From Phycisphaeraceae bacterium (GTDB lineage: Bacteria; Planctomycetota; Phycisphaerae; Phycisphaerales; UBA1924), in the NCBI GenBank assembly GCA_015200025.1, contig CP054186.1, positions 868,001 to 932,000 on the forward strand: a stretch of DNA of 64,000 nt, read 5' to 3'. Both the position numbers and the translations under genes were made by a program. Within the stretch, counting starts at the first letter, position 1; every line of letters begins with the position of its first letter. Of the stretch, positions 27,455-36,413 are shown piece by piece. The notes below the pieces were generated by a model that had not been told where the DNA came from, did no database searches, and worked only from the letters and a program-made list of their open reading frames with translations.

Positions 27455-29047
27455 CTAGAGCCGGCTGGCGGCGAGGCTCGCCAGCTCGCTCCGCTCGCTC
27501 TTGGCCAGCGTCACGTGCCCGAAGATCGAGACGCCCTTCATCTTCTCGATCGCGTACGAGAGCCCGTTGCTGGACTGGTCCAGGTACGGGTTGTCGATCT
27601 GCTGGATGTCGCCCGTGAGCACCAGCTTGGTCCCCTCGCCCACGCGGCTGGCGATGGTCTTGACCTCGTGCGGCGTCAGGTTCTGCGCCTCGTCCACGAT
27701 GATGAACTGGTGCGGGATGCTCCGCCCGCGGATGTACGTCAGGGGCTCGAGCACCAGCTTCCCGTCGGCGACCAGCTTCTGGATCCGCTGCTCGGTGGTG
27801 TGGCTCTCGGCGGCCTGCCCGTGCGTGTGCGTCCCCCGGGTGCTCATGAGGTACGTCAGGTTGTCGAAGATCGGCTGCATCCACGCCGTCAGCTTCTCGT
27901 CCTTGTCGCCCGGGAGGTACCCGATGTCGCGTCCCATGGGCATGATCGGTCGGGCGACGAGGAGCTTCTCGTAGCGCTCCTCGCTGAAGACCTTGGCCAT
28001 GCCCGCGGCGAGGGCGAGCATCGTCTTGCCCGTCCCGGCGGTGCCCAGGAGCGTCACGAACTTGATCTCGTCGTCGAGCAGCAGGTCGAGCGCCATCGTC
28101 TGCTGGACGTTGCGGGCCATGATCCCGAACACCGGCTTGCGCTGGTTGGTGACCGGGATGACGTGGTCGGTGTCGGCGAGCCGGCGGCCCAGCCCCGTGT
28201 GGGCCTCGTCCGCCGAATCCTTGAACACGATGAACTGGTTGGCGAGCAGCTCACGCTGGTACGCGATCCCCTGCTCGTCGTGCGACTCGAGGAGCGGCCC
28301 GACGCGGTCGATCCCCAGGACCCGGTCGCGGTACATCTCGTCGATCAGGTCGCCCCCGGCCTCGACGTGCAGGGCGCCCGCGTAGAGGCGGTCGGCGTCG
28401 ACCTTCTGGTTCTCGAAGTCCTCGGTGTTGACGCCCAACGCGTCCGACTTGATCCGCGCCGAAAGGTCCTTCGACACGAACGTGACCCGCACCCCCTCTT
28501 TGTGCAGGGCCCACGCGACGGCGATGATCCGGTTGTCCGGGGAGTCTTCCGCGAGCGCCGAGGGCCTCGCGTGCTCGCCCACGTCGATCCGGATCGTGCC
28601 CGACCCGGAGGCCGAGGCGCTGCTCGCCGCACCGACCGTCGGGGAGAACCCGCCCCACGAGACGCCCTCGATCAGGCTCCCCTTGTTGCGGAGGCGGTCG
28701 AGGTGCCGGATCGTCTCCCGGGCGTTGCGCCCCAGGTCGTTGTCCAGCCGCTTCATCTTGTCGAGCTCCTCGATCACCGCGAAGGGGATGACCACGTGGT
28801 GCTCGGCGAAGACGAAGAGCGCGTTGGGGTTGTGCAGCACGACGTTCGTGTCGATGACGAACGTCTTGACCCCGACCACCGGCCCGGCCTGCTTCTCGCG
28901 CGTCGCCGGCTCGGTCGGGCGCACCCCGGCGCCGTTCACGCCGCGGCCCGGGGGATGCGAACCCGCCGCCGGCCCGCTCGAGGGGCTCGGGTGGGTGACG
29001 GTCACGCGGTCGGTCGGTCGGACGCTCGGGGTGATGTGTTTGCTCAT
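27455..29047 (-). CDS. PIN-PhoH fusion protein (PhoH2-type ATPase/RNase)
   Basis: 530 residues with two domains. Residues about 60-200 are a PIN RNase domain opening KTFVIDTNVVLHNP, with further acidic residues in IEELDKMKRLDND and EDSPDNRII. Residues about 290-530 are the PhoH P-loop ATPase: Walker A GTAGTGKTMLA and Walker B FIIVDEAQNLTPHE. PhoH2 proteins combine RNA unwinding and cleavage. The first 55 residues are Pro/Gly-rich and probably disordered. The ATG at 29047 starts this tail; earlier starts lack support. Confidence 0.95.
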   Translation of the reverse strand: MSKHITPSVRPTDRVTVTHPSPSSGPAAGSHPPGRGVNGAGVRPTEPATREKQAGPVVGVKTFVIDTNVVLHNPNALFVFAEHHVVIPFAVIEELDKMKRLDNDLGRNARETIRHLDRLRNKGSLIEGVSWGGFSPTVGAASSASASGSGTIRIDVGEHARPSALAEDSPDNRIIAVAWALHKEGVRVTFVSKDLSARIKSDALGVNTEDFENQKVDADRLYAGALHVEAGGDLIDEMYRDRVLGIDRVGPLLESHDEQGIAYQRELLANQFIVFKDSADEAHTGLGRRLADTDHVIPVTNQRKPVFGIMARNVQQTMALDLLLDDEIKFVTLLGTAGTGKTMLALAAGMAKVFSEERYEKLLVARPIMPMGRDIGYLPGDKDEKLTAWMQPIFDNLTYLMSTRGTHTHGQAAESHTTEQRIQKLVADGKLVLEPLTYIRGRSIPHQFIIVDEAQNLTPHEVKTIASRVGEGTKLVLTGDIQQIDNPYLDQSSNGLSYAIEKMKGVSIFGHVTLAKSERSELASLAASRL

Positions 29048-29264
29048 GGGCGTCGTGCGCGCTGCGGGGACGCGTCGTGCGCCCCGTCTCTCTCGCGCCC
29101 CCAGCATACCCGGCCACGCTCATCGGGCACAACCCGGCTCGCGTTCCGGCCCGCCACCCCGCCGCCGCGGTCCCCGTCCCCCGTCACTCTTTACGCACTC
29201 TTCATCGACCCGGGTTCACCCGCGCTCGATCCCGCCCGCGGAAGCCCGTGCCGATCCTTCAAAC

Positions 29265-30143
29265 TCAGCCTCCCCCGCCCGCGTCACCCACGACTTTCCC
29301 GGACTCGGGACCCACGCCGCCGGGGGTGGATTCGCCCTCGCCCCCGTCGTCGTCGGCTTCTTTGCGGTCGGGGAAAAGGGTGTGCTCCATCTCGACAACC
29401 CACGATTCGAGCGGGACGTGGCGGAGCAGATCGAGCCTCAGCTCCTTGCCCCCGTGGGGCGAGTGCCCCGGCTTCACGCGGACGAACATCAGGAACTTGT
29501 CCCACTTCCGGCGGTCAAAGTCCTCGATGTCCTCGAGACGGAGCGTCGAACCGTCGGGCAGGGTCAGCGCTTTGGCCCCCGGGTCGAAGCGGTACCGCTG
29601 CCTCCAAACTCGGAGGATGAGCCCCGCCCCGTAGAGCCCCCCCGCGGTGCCCAGCGCCATGATCAGCCACTGTACCGGGATGTCCCACTTGGTCAGCGGC
29701 TTGGGCGGGCTCTGCCCCGTCCACGACTGCGTGAGGTTCTCGAGCGCCGCCCTGGGATCGCTGATGGTCGTGGACTCGGGCCGAAGGTCCCCGACGTAAG
29801 AAACTGCTTCGAGCCAGCGGAGCTTGGCGGCGTCTCGCGGCCTCATCGAGGCCGGCTCGAGTTTCGACAACCGCTCGAGCTCCGCCCCCGGGTCGGGGAC
29901 GCTCACGGATTCGGGCAGCATCGCCACACCCGAATCGAGCGACGTCTGCACCGCCTGCAGGTATTGGTACTTCAAGAAGTCCGCCGACCGGACGCCCCGG
30001 TCGGGGTAGACGACCAGCGCGTCGTACAGGCCCCAGAGCCCGAACCCGAGGAACACCGCCGAGATAATCCCGGACTTGATCAGCCAGGAACGGTTGAGTG
30101 TGGTGGTCTGCATGGTGGGCGAAGGAGAAGGGGATCCGTCCAT
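29265..30143 (-). CDS. Unknown two-helix membrane protein
   Basis: 292 residues. One membrane helix near the N-terminus (IISAVFLGFGLWGLYDALVV) and another near residues 160-182 (WLIMALGTAGGLYGAGLILR) flank a mainly helical region of about 110 residues; the part after the second helix holds a small beta domain (RFDPGAKALTLPDGSTLRLE, then IEDFDRRKWDKFLMF) that looks like a PH-like cytoplasmic module. The tail is acidic and Gly-rich. Family not recognised. The ATG at 30143 lies 6 nt after TAGAAT (30150-30155, minus strand), so it may be leaderless even though the short upstream gene ends in the same hexamer. Confidence 0.65.
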   Translation of the reverse strand: MDGSPSPSPTMQTTTLNRSWLIKSGIISAVFLGFGLWGLYDALVVYPDRGVRSADFLKYQYLQAVQTSLDSGVAMLPESVSVPDPGAELERLSKLEPASMRPRDAAKLRWLEAVSYVGDLRPESTTISDPRAALENLTQSWTGQSPPKPLTKWDIPVQWLIMALGTAGGLYGAGLILRVWRQRYRFDPGAKALTLPDGSTLRLEDIEDFDRRKWDKFLMFVRVKPGHSPHGGKELRLDLLRHVPLESWVVEMEHTLFPDRKEADDDGGEGESTPGGVGPESGKVVGDAGGGG

Positions 30144-30152
30144 AGGTCGATT

Positions 30153-30449
30153 CTACTGACCGTCGGGGCGGCCGCGCCGGGCCGGCCACAGACGCCGCCA
30201 TCCGGACCCACTCGGGTCCCCCGGCCCAACGACCCGCCGCAGGGCCGCCCCCCACCATCGGACCGCCAGGCTCTTCCCGTGAGGGGTGGCCATGAGCCGA
30301 TCGAACCCGCCCCGGTCGACGGCGCGGAGCGGGATGCGCGGGAATCGGTTCCCGGACGAGAGGGCCCAGGTGAGCCATTCGGAATGCTCACGCCGGGCTT
30401 TGGCGCCGGGGTCTTCCGCGGGTCCGTGCCTCGGGGTGAGCGAGAACAT
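30153..30449 (-). CDS. Small basic protein of unknown function
   Basis: 98 residues, no signal peptide or membrane segment. It is rich in Arg, Trp and Gly (EHSEWLTWALSSGNRFPRIP, SLAVRWWGAALRR) and basic overall. The ATG at 30449 has a TACACT hexamer 6 nt upstream, which supports it being a true, leaderless gene. It ends 9 bp before the start of the two-helix membrane protein gene and may be expressed with it. Not recognised. Confidence 0.55.
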   Translation of the reverse strand: MFSLTPRHGPAEDPGAKARREHSEWLTWALSSGNRFPRIPLRAVDRGGFDRLMATPHGKSLAVRWWGAALRRVVGPGDPSGSGWRRLWPARRGRPDGQ

Positions 30450-30455
30450 CCGCGG

Positions 30456-30461
30456 AGTGTA
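30456..30461 (-). promoter_or_regulatory. -10-like TACACT before the small basic protein gene
   Basis: TACACT on the minus strand ends 6 nt before the ATG at 30449, without ribosome binding site. It helps to accept this small frame as a gene. Confidence 0.4.
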
Positions 30462-30523
30462 CCGCCGCGGGACGGGGCCGCCGCGGCGTGATCCTCCCCG
30501 GGACCGGGGCACTATCCTTTCCC

Positions 30524-31522
30524 ATGACGACCACACGAACGGTGCTGCGGGCGGTGTTCTGGGGATTGGTCGCCGGCGCGGTCGCGGCGGGCGGGTGTGC
30601 CTCGTCCACGACCGCAGGCGGCGGACCGCCCGAAATCGCGACGATCGCCGACCCCGCGCCGTACATGATCGTCCGCGGGTCGGACGGGTCCACGGTCTCG
30701 CGGGACACCCTGGCCAAGGCCTGCGCCGAGGCCGACGCGGTCCTGATCGGCGAGAACCACGGGCACCCGCTCGGGCTCGCCGTCGCCGCCGACCTGTGGC
30801 GTGACATGCTCGCCCGCTCGACCCACGCCGCGCTGGCGATGGAGTTCTTCGAGCGAGACCAGCAGACCGCACTGGACGATTACCTCGCGGGGATCACCGA
30901 CGAGGCGGCGTTCCAGAAAGCCTCGGGCCGCAACCCGGGGAACTACCCCGAGGGTCACCGTGCGATGGTCGAGGCGGCCAAGGCCGCCGGGCGGCCTGTT
31001 GTCGCCGCCAACGCGCCCCGCCGCTACGTCCGGCTCGCCCGCCTGGATGGTTACGACCGCCTCCGCGGGCTGACCCCGGAACAGTCGCGCCTGGTCCGCC
31101 TCCCCGACGCGATGCCCGGCGGGCGGTACTACGACGAGTTCGTGAAGGTCATGACCGCGATGAAGAATGATCCCGCGACGGGCGAGGCCGTCCCGGGCGA
31201 TCCGCCGGGCCCCGAGCAGCTCGAGCGGATCAACGCGACGTTCCGCAGTCAAGCGACCTGGGACTGGACGATGGCCGAGTCGGTCGCGCGGACGCTCGAC
31301 GCCGGACACCGTCCCGTGGCGCTGGTGATCGGGCGGTTCCACGTCGACCACGACGGGGGGACCGTGCAGGCCCTCCGCTCGCTCCGCCCATGGACTAGGG
31401 TCGTGGTCGTGACGTTCGTCAACCGCGAGTCGGCGACGCTCCGCGACATCGACCGCGGCCGCGCCGACTTTGTCATCTACGTCGGGCCCGACCCCTCGGA
31501 GGGCAAGCCCGTCGGGCGGTGA
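30524..31522 (+). CDS. ChaN-like (haem-binding uptake, Tiki superfamily) lipoprotein
   Basis: 332 residues. The signal sequence ends in a lipobox (AAGGC), so the mature protein begins CASSTT and is membrane-anchored. The ChaN/DUF399 core follows: DAVLIGENHGHPLGLAVAAD and AALAMEFFERDQQTALDDYL near the start and VALVIGRFHVDHDGG near the end, with the conserved Glu and His pairs. E. coli-type relatives bind haem; some superfamily members are proteases. TATCCT lies 5 nt before the ATG at 30524. An alternative start at 30488 would place a non-lipoprotein N-terminus. Confidence 0.85.
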   Translation: MTTTRTVLRAVFWGLVAGAVAAGGCASSTTAGGGPPEIATIADPAPYMIVRGSDGSTVSRDTLAKACAEADAVLIGENHGHPLGLAVAADLWRDMLARSTHAALAMEFFERDQQTALDDYLAGITDEAAFQKASGRNPGNYPEGHRAMVEAAKAAGRPVVAANAPRRYVRLARLDGYDRLRGLTPEQSRLVRLPDAMPGGRYYDEFVKVMTAMKNDPATGEAVPGDPPGPEQLERINATFRSQATWDWTMAESVARTLDAGHRPVALVIGRFHVDHDGGTVQALRSLRPWTRVVVVTFVNRESATLRDIDRGRADFVIYVGPDPSEGKPVGR

Positions 31523-31586
31523 GCCCGGCCGGGTCGAACTCAACCCGCCCCGAGGCGCCCGGCGGACACCCCTCCAAGAATCGGGG

Positions 31587-32093
31587 GTGTGCTTCGTCAT
31601 CACCATCGCGGTCCCCGCGGGCGAGGCCGACGCGATCCGTGCGGCGTTCGCCGCGCCGGGCCTGGATATCGAGCCCACGCCGAATCCCTCGGCCCACGCC
31701 GCCGCGGGCCCGGGCCGCGTCCCACTGCTGATCACGGGGGGCGGCTGCTCGTGCGCCTGGTACCGACGCCCGCCCGACGACGACGCTCGGACGCAACGCC
31801 TGCTCAAACGCGCCGCGAAAGAAGGCTGGAGCCGCGCCAAGACCGAACGGGCGCTGGCCCCGGCGTCCCGGGTCAAGGATGCATCGGTCGGCCTGCACCC
31901 CGTGATCGTCGAACTCCTCCGCGCCGTCGTGGGGCGTCACGGGCCGGTCGCCGTCTGGGTGCACGATTTCCACGGCCGGTTCGACACCGAGGCGTACGAA
32001 TGCCCGAGGACTGAAACGGCCTCGCCGGTCACGCTCGCGGGCGTGTCGGCGCGGACCGGTCCCGACACGATCATCGAGATCGCTCCGGGATAA
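31587..32093 (+). CDS. Unknown small protein
   Basis: 168 residues from the GTG at 31587, which gives MCFVITIAVPAGEADAIRAA. The stretch LLITGGGCSCAWYRRPPDDD has a Cys-x-Cys pair, and a helical Lys/Arg-rich part (TQRLLKRAAKEGWSRAKTER) and a VAVWVHDFHGRFDTEAY strand region follow. No signal peptide. The frame can be extended to 31470 inside the ChaN-like gene, but the extension is out of character. It starts 64 bp after the ChaN-like stop and is convergent with the thiolase gene. Not recognised. Confidence 0.6.
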   Translation: MCFVITIAVPAGEADAIRAAFAAPGLDIEPTPNPSAHAAAGPGRVPLLITGGGCSCAWYRRPPDDDARTQRLLKRAAKEGWSRAKTERALAPASRVKDASVGLHPVIVELLRAVVGRHGPVAVWVHDFHGRFDTEAYECPRTETASPVTLAGVSARTGPDTIIEIAPG

Positions 32094-32096
32094 CCC

Positions 32097-33296
32097 TCAG
32101 ACCTCGACGACCATCGCGACGGCGTTGCCCCCGCCCAGGCACAGGGCCGCCACGCCCCTTTTCCCGCCGGTGCGGCGGAGTTGGTGGATGAGCGTGGTCA
32201 AAACGCGGGCGCCACTGGCCCCGATGGGGTGCCCCAGCGCCACGCCCCCGCCGCAGACGTTGACCTTCGACTCGTCGATCGAGAGCGCCTTGAGATTGCA
32301 GAGGACCTGGGCGGCGAAGGCCTCGTTGATCTCGAAGAGATCGATGTCCTTGACCGAGAGGTTGGCCTTCTTGAGGGCGCCGTCGATCCCACCGATGGGG
32401 GCCGCGAAGATCTCCTTGGGCGCCACGCCGCTGGTGTGGTAGCTCACGATCCTCGCGAGGGGCTTGACGCCCAGGCTCTCGGCCCTGGCAAGGCTCGACA
32501 CCACCACCGCCGCCGCACCGTCGGAGATCTGGCTCGCGTTGGCGGCCGTCACCGACCCGTCGGGCGTGAACGCCGGGCGGAGTTTGGAGACCGACTCGAT
32601 GGTCGAATCCGCCCGGATGCCCTCGTCGGCGGCGACGCCCGGGCTCTTCTTGTCCAGGCACTGCTCCCCGCTGAGCGCCACGATCTCGCCCTTGAAGTGT
32701 CCGGCCTTGGTCGCCTCGGCGGCGCGGAGGTGGCTCTGGACGGAGAAGCGGTCCTGGTCGGCGCGGGAGATCCCGTGCGCCTTCGCGATGTGGTCCGCCG
32801 AGTTGCCCATGGCGCACCCCTCGAAAGCGCACGTCAGCCCGTCGTAGGCCATGTGGTCGATCAGCTGGGCCGGGCCGTACTTGACGCCCTCGCGGACACG
32901 GGCAAAGTGCGGCGCCTGGGTCATGTTCTCGAACCCGCCGGCGACGACGAGGCTGTTGTCCCCCGCTTTGATCGACTGGGCCGCGAGCATCACCGCCTGG
33001 AGACCCGACCCGCACACCTTGTTGATGGTCTGCGCGGAGATGGTGTCGGGGAGCCCGGCCTTGAGCGCGGCCTGGCGGGCGGGGTTCTGCCCGAGCCCGG
33101 CCTGGAGCACGCAGCCCATGATGACCTCGTCGATCTGATCCTTGGACTTCGCCACGCCGCCGAGGGGTTCGAGGGCGGCGGCGAGGGCGTAGGAGCCCAG
33201 CACGGGGCTTGGGACCTTGGACAACCCGCCGAAGAACCGCCCGATCGGGGTTCGCCGGGCGGACAGGATCACCGGGACGGTCGCGGCGCTGGACAT
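32097..33296 (-). CDS. Acetyl-CoA acetyltransferase (thiolase)
   Basis: 399 residues. Degradative/biosynthetic thiolase that interconverts two acetyl-CoA and acetoacetyl-CoA. The acyl-enzyme cysteine is Cys95 in INKVCGSGLQAV; the NEAFAAQVL motif, the VCGGGVALGHPIGASGAR signature and a C-terminal GVAALCLGGGNAVAM with the second active Cys are all present. GAGGAGG precedes the ATG at 33296, and a TATCAT on the minus strand about 70 bp upstream could be its -10. It diverges from the MmgE/PrpD gene. Confidence 0.95.
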   Translation of the reverse strand: MSSAATVPVILSARRTPIGRFFGGLSKVPSPVLGSYALAAALEPLGGVAKSKDQIDEVIMGCVLQAGLGQNPARQAALKAGLPDTISAQTINKVCGSGLQAVMLAAQSIKAGDNSLVVAGGFENMTQAPHFARVREGVKYGPAQLIDHMAYDGLTCAFEGCAMGNSADHIAKAHGISRADQDRFSVQSHLRAAEATKAGHFKGEIVALSGEQCLDKKSPGVAADEGIRADSTIESVSKLRPAFTPDGSVTAANASQISDGAAAVVVSSLARAESLGVKPLARIVSYHTSGVAPKEIFAAPIGGIDGALKKANLSVKDIDLFEINEAFAAQVLCNLKALSIDESKVNVCGGGVALGHPIGASGARVLTTLIHQLRRTGGKRGVAALCLGGGNAVAMVVEV

Positions 33297-33434
33297 CGTG
33301 GGCCTCCTCGCGGGGCGTGACCGCCGGTGCGTGTCGTCCGCACGGGTCGCCGCCGGAGGGGATGATAGGAAACCTGACCACGCCCCCGCCCGGGACTACG
33401 CTTGCGCCCCCGTGGAACGGGTTGGAGAGCCCCC

Positions 33435-35135
33435 ATGCCGAGGATCGACGCCGCCCTGGTCAACCGCGAGACCCACGTCCTGCTCCCCGCCGACAGCAAC
33501 CAGGCGCTCGGGCTGGCGCAGTACGCCATCGACTTCCTCTGGGGCCAGCCCGGGAAGGGCGCCGACCCCGCCGCGTCGGTCGTCGAGCGGATCAACCTCT
33601 TCCACACCGACGCGACGATCGCGGGTCTCTCGGCCATCGCCCTGGGGACCAACGCCCCGAACCTGCTCCGCCGCGAGGCCGCCGAATACCCGGCGACGCC
33701 CGGGGCGTTCGGCGCCGGCGGCCCGGCGTGGGCGCGCAAGGCCGTCCGCGCGGGGGTCCCGGTCTTCGGGTCGAGGCAGGACGTGGCGGTGGAGAAGGCC
33801 GTTGTCGCCAACGCCTCGGCCGTGCGCGAGTGGGACACCAACGGGACCAACTTCGGGTACAACCCCCGCCTGGGGCAGACCGCGGGCGAGTTCGGGCACA
33901 ACGATTTCTACGCCGTCCCGATCGCGGCGGCCCAGCTCCGCGGGCTCGACGGCAAGACCGCCCTCCGCGGGATGCTCCTGCTCGACGAGGTCCGCGGGCG
34001 CCTGGCCGAGGCGTTCAGCCTCAAGACGTACAAGATCGACCACGTGCTGCACGGGGCGATCGGCTCGGCGGTGACCTTCGGCGCGATGATGGGCGCCACC
34101 GCCGAGCAGATCGAGAGCGCGGTGGGCATGGTCGTGGCGCACCACGTGCCCTTCCGCGCCATCCGCGCGGGCAAGCAGCTCTCCGACAGCAAGGGGGCGT
34201 CCGCGGCGATCTCGACCGAGGCCGCCGTCCTCGCCGTCAAGCGGAGCATGGGCGGGTTCCTCGGCCCGCGCGACATCTTCCGCAACCCCGAGGCGGTCTT
34301 CCGGATCTTCGAGGGCCCCGGGCAGATGTTCCAGAAGGTCGGTGGCGGGAAGGCCAACACCGAGCGCGCCGACGCCTCCCCCTTCGATCTGTGCCTGGCC
34401 CGCGCGGGCGACGACTTCGCCGTGATGGGCATGCACTTCAAGCTCGGGCTCTACGAGCACCAGTCCGCCGGCGCCCTCCAGGGGCTCATCAACATCATCA
34501 ACCGCAACCCGGCCCTCCTCGACGACCAGACGGGCGACTGCATCTCCAAGATCGTCGTCCGTGCCTACGAGCCGGCCTTCGGCATCATCGGCGACCCCGC
34601 CAAGCGCGACCCCAAGACGCGCCAGTCCGCCGATCACTCCATGCTCTACCTCGTCTGCACGATGCTCCGCAAGGCCCTCGAGCTCCACTCCGCCGCGGCG
34701 GGACGCACGCCGCGCCCGGCCCTGGGGTGGAAGGAACTCATGCTCACCCCGCACGATTTCTCCCCCAAAGCCCTCCACGACCCGCTCACCCGCGAACTCA
34801 TGGGCAAGATGTCCTTCGAGCACGGCGGGCCCGAGTACGACGCGAAATACCCCGACGGGATCCCCACCTCCATCGTCGTCACCGACGACGAGGGCGCGAC
34901 CCACGACTCGGGCCTGGTCATGTACCCCGGCGGGCACGCCCGAAACCACGCCGGGCCCGACGCCATCAACCTCAAGGACGTCCTGGCCCACAAGTTCGAG
35001 GTCCTCGGGCGGCTCGCCGTGGACGACCCCAAGGGGCTCATCGCCCGCCTCTCGAACGTCGAGGCCAAGAACGCCGACGCGATCGCGTCGCTCTACGACT
35101 TCACGCTCAAGGCCTCCGCCGAGGCGTTCGACTGA
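33435..35135 (+). CDS. MmgE/PrpD-family protein (2-methylcitrate dehydratase-like)
   Basis: 566 residues, cytoplasmic. The MmgE/PrpD fold is seen in YKIDHVLHGAIGSAVTFGAM, VVAHHVPFRAIRAGKQLSDS, KGASAAISTEAAVLAVK and the second domain with KYPDGIPTSIVVTDDEGATH. PrpD relatives dehydrate 2-methylcitrate in propionate oxidation; other members are cis-aconitate decarboxylases. This one is about 80 residues longer than usual and no prpB/prpC lies next to it, so the substrate stays open. GGAGAG precedes the ATG at 33435; a TACGCT about 35 bp upstream could be its -10. Confidence 0.85.
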   Translation: MPRIDAALVNRETHVLLPADSNQALGLAQYAIDFLWGQPGKGADPAASVVERINLFHTDATIAGLSAIALGTNAPNLLRREAAEYPATPGAFGAGGPAWARKAVRAGVPVFGSRQDVAVEKAVVANASAVREWDTNGTNFGYNPRLGQTAGEFGHNDFYAVPIAAAQLRGLDGKTALRGMLLLDEVRGRLAEAFSLKTYKIDHVLHGAIGSAVTFGAMMGATAEQIESAVGMVVAHHVPFRAIRAGKQLSDSKGASAAISTEAAVLAVKRSMGGFLGPRDIFRNPEAVFRIFEGPGQMFQKVGGGKANTERADASPFDLCLARAGDDFAVMGMHFKLGLYEHQSAGALQGLINIINRNPALLDDQTGDCISKIVVRAYEPAFGIIGDPAKRDPKTRQSADHSMLYLVCTMLRKALELHSAAAGRTPRPALGWKELMLTPHDFSPKALHDPLTRELMGKMSFEHGGPEYDAKYPDGIPTSIVVTDDEGATHDSGLVMYPGGHARNHAGPDAINLKDVLAHKFEVLGRLAVDDPKGLIARLSNVEAKNADAIASLYDFTLKASAEAFD

Positions 35136-35160
35136 CCGCCCCCGGGCCCGCCCGCCCCTC

Positions 35161-36318
35161 TCAGAACGGGCCCGGGCCCTCGGGCGTGAACCCCCCGGCG
35201 ACCTCGGGGTGCTCGCGGCGGTACACCTGCGTCGGGACCGCGAGCCTCACGCCGCTCGCCGCGAACGCCTCGATCAGCTTGAGGTTGATCGACTGCTGGA
35301 TGTCCATGTAGACGTTGAAGTCCGCGCTCAGGACGTGGTACACCGCCTCGAACTCCAGCGCGTACGCCCCGATGGCCTTGAAGTGCGCCCGGTCGAACCT
35401 CGCCTTGGGCTCGGCCTCGATCGCCGACCGCACCACCCCGGGGATCGCCCGCACCTGCCCCACCGGCGTCCCGTGCGGGACGGCGAACCCGAACACCACG
35501 CGACGCTCCTGCATCCGCTTGTAGTTCTGGATCCGCGACGACAGCAGGTCCGAGTTCGAGAACACCAGTTGCTCGCCCGAGAGCGCCCTCACCCGCGTCG
35601 TCTTCACCCCGATGCTCTCGACCGTCCCCAGCTTGTCCCCCACGATGATGAAATCACCCACCAGGAACGGCTTGTCGAACACGATCGTCAGCGACGCGAA
35701 CAGGTCCGACAGGATCGACTGGCACGCCAGCGCCACCGCCACCCCGCCGATCCCCAGCCCCGTGATCAGCGGCGTGACCTCGACGCCCAGATTCGAGAGC
35801 GCCAGCGCCACCAGCACACCGCCCAGCACCAGCATCGACATGAACCGGATGATGCCCGACGCCGAGGCCAGCGACGGGTCGGAGGCCCCGTCGGACGACG
35901 GGCGGGTCACCGCGCGGGCGATGACGAACTCCACCACCAGCCGGCTCGTCAGCAACAGCTGCGCCGAAACCGCGACCACGAACACGCTCCGGAAGAAAGT
36001 CTCGACCCCCGCGGGGAGCGTGAGCAGCGCGCAGGCCGAGTACGCCGCCGCGGGGACGACCGCCCAGGGGCGCAGGTCGTTGAGCACGCGGAGCGCCAGC
36101 CCCCGCGCCCGGTCCGCGTGCTCGAGCGACGAGAACACCCGCCGGGCCCAGCGACGCGCCACATGGAACGCCAGCACGAGCGCGAGCGCCAGCCCGCCCG
36201 CCGCCAGGTACGCCCACCCCGGGTTGCCCGCGTACTCCCGCTGGTACCACGGCGTGCCCGCGAACGCCAGCGCCGCCGCGCCCAAGTCCCACGCCACGCC
36301 CGTCATCGGGTGGTTCAT
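35161..36318 (-). CDS. MscS-type mechanosensitive channel
   Basis: 385 residues. Four predicted membrane helices; the pore helix and beta domain are unmistakable: TPLITGLGIGGVAVALACQS, LSDLFASLTIVFDKPFLVGD, FIIVGDKLGTVESIGVKTTR and VFSNSDLLSSRIQNYKR. These channels open when membrane tension rises and release solutes on hypo-osmotic shock. The C-terminal cytoplasmic domain is complete. A second ATG at 36306 is an alternative start. The gene is convergent with MmgE/PrpD. Confidence 0.93.
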   Translation of the reverse strand: MNHPMTGVAWDLGAAALAFAGTPWYQREYAGNPGWAYLAAGGLALALVLAFHVARRWARRVFSSLEHADRARGLALRVLNDLRPWAVVPAAAYSACALLTLPAGVETFFRSVFVVAVSAQLLLTSRLVVEFVIARAVTRPSSDGASDPSLASASGIIRFMSMLVLGGVLVALALSNLGVEVTPLITGLGIGGVAVALACQSILSDLFASLTIVFDKPFLVGDFIIVGDKLGTVESIGVKTTRVRALSGEQLVFSNSDLLSSRIQNYKRMQERRVVFGFAVPHGTPVGQVRAIPGVVRSAIEAEPKARFDRAHFKAIGAYALEFEAVYHVLSADFNVYMDIQQSINLKLIEAFAASGVRLAVPTQVYRREHPEVAGGFTPEGPGPF

Positions 36319-36413
36319 CGCGAACCCTATCGCCCGGCCGACGCCCGATCAACGCCCACCAGTCCGGGCTCATCCCGCCGCGACGCCCGCCGAGGACGCT
36401 CTATCCGCCGCCC

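Noticed and set aside
27515-29620. A 701-codon open frame on the plus strand
   Set aside because: Antisense to the PIN-PhoH gene, which has complete motifs; the shadow frame has none.
32097-35135. Thiolase plus MmgE/PrpD as a propionate (methylcitrate) operon
   Set aside because: The two genes are divergent and no prpB, prpC or propionyl-CoA gene is present in the window.
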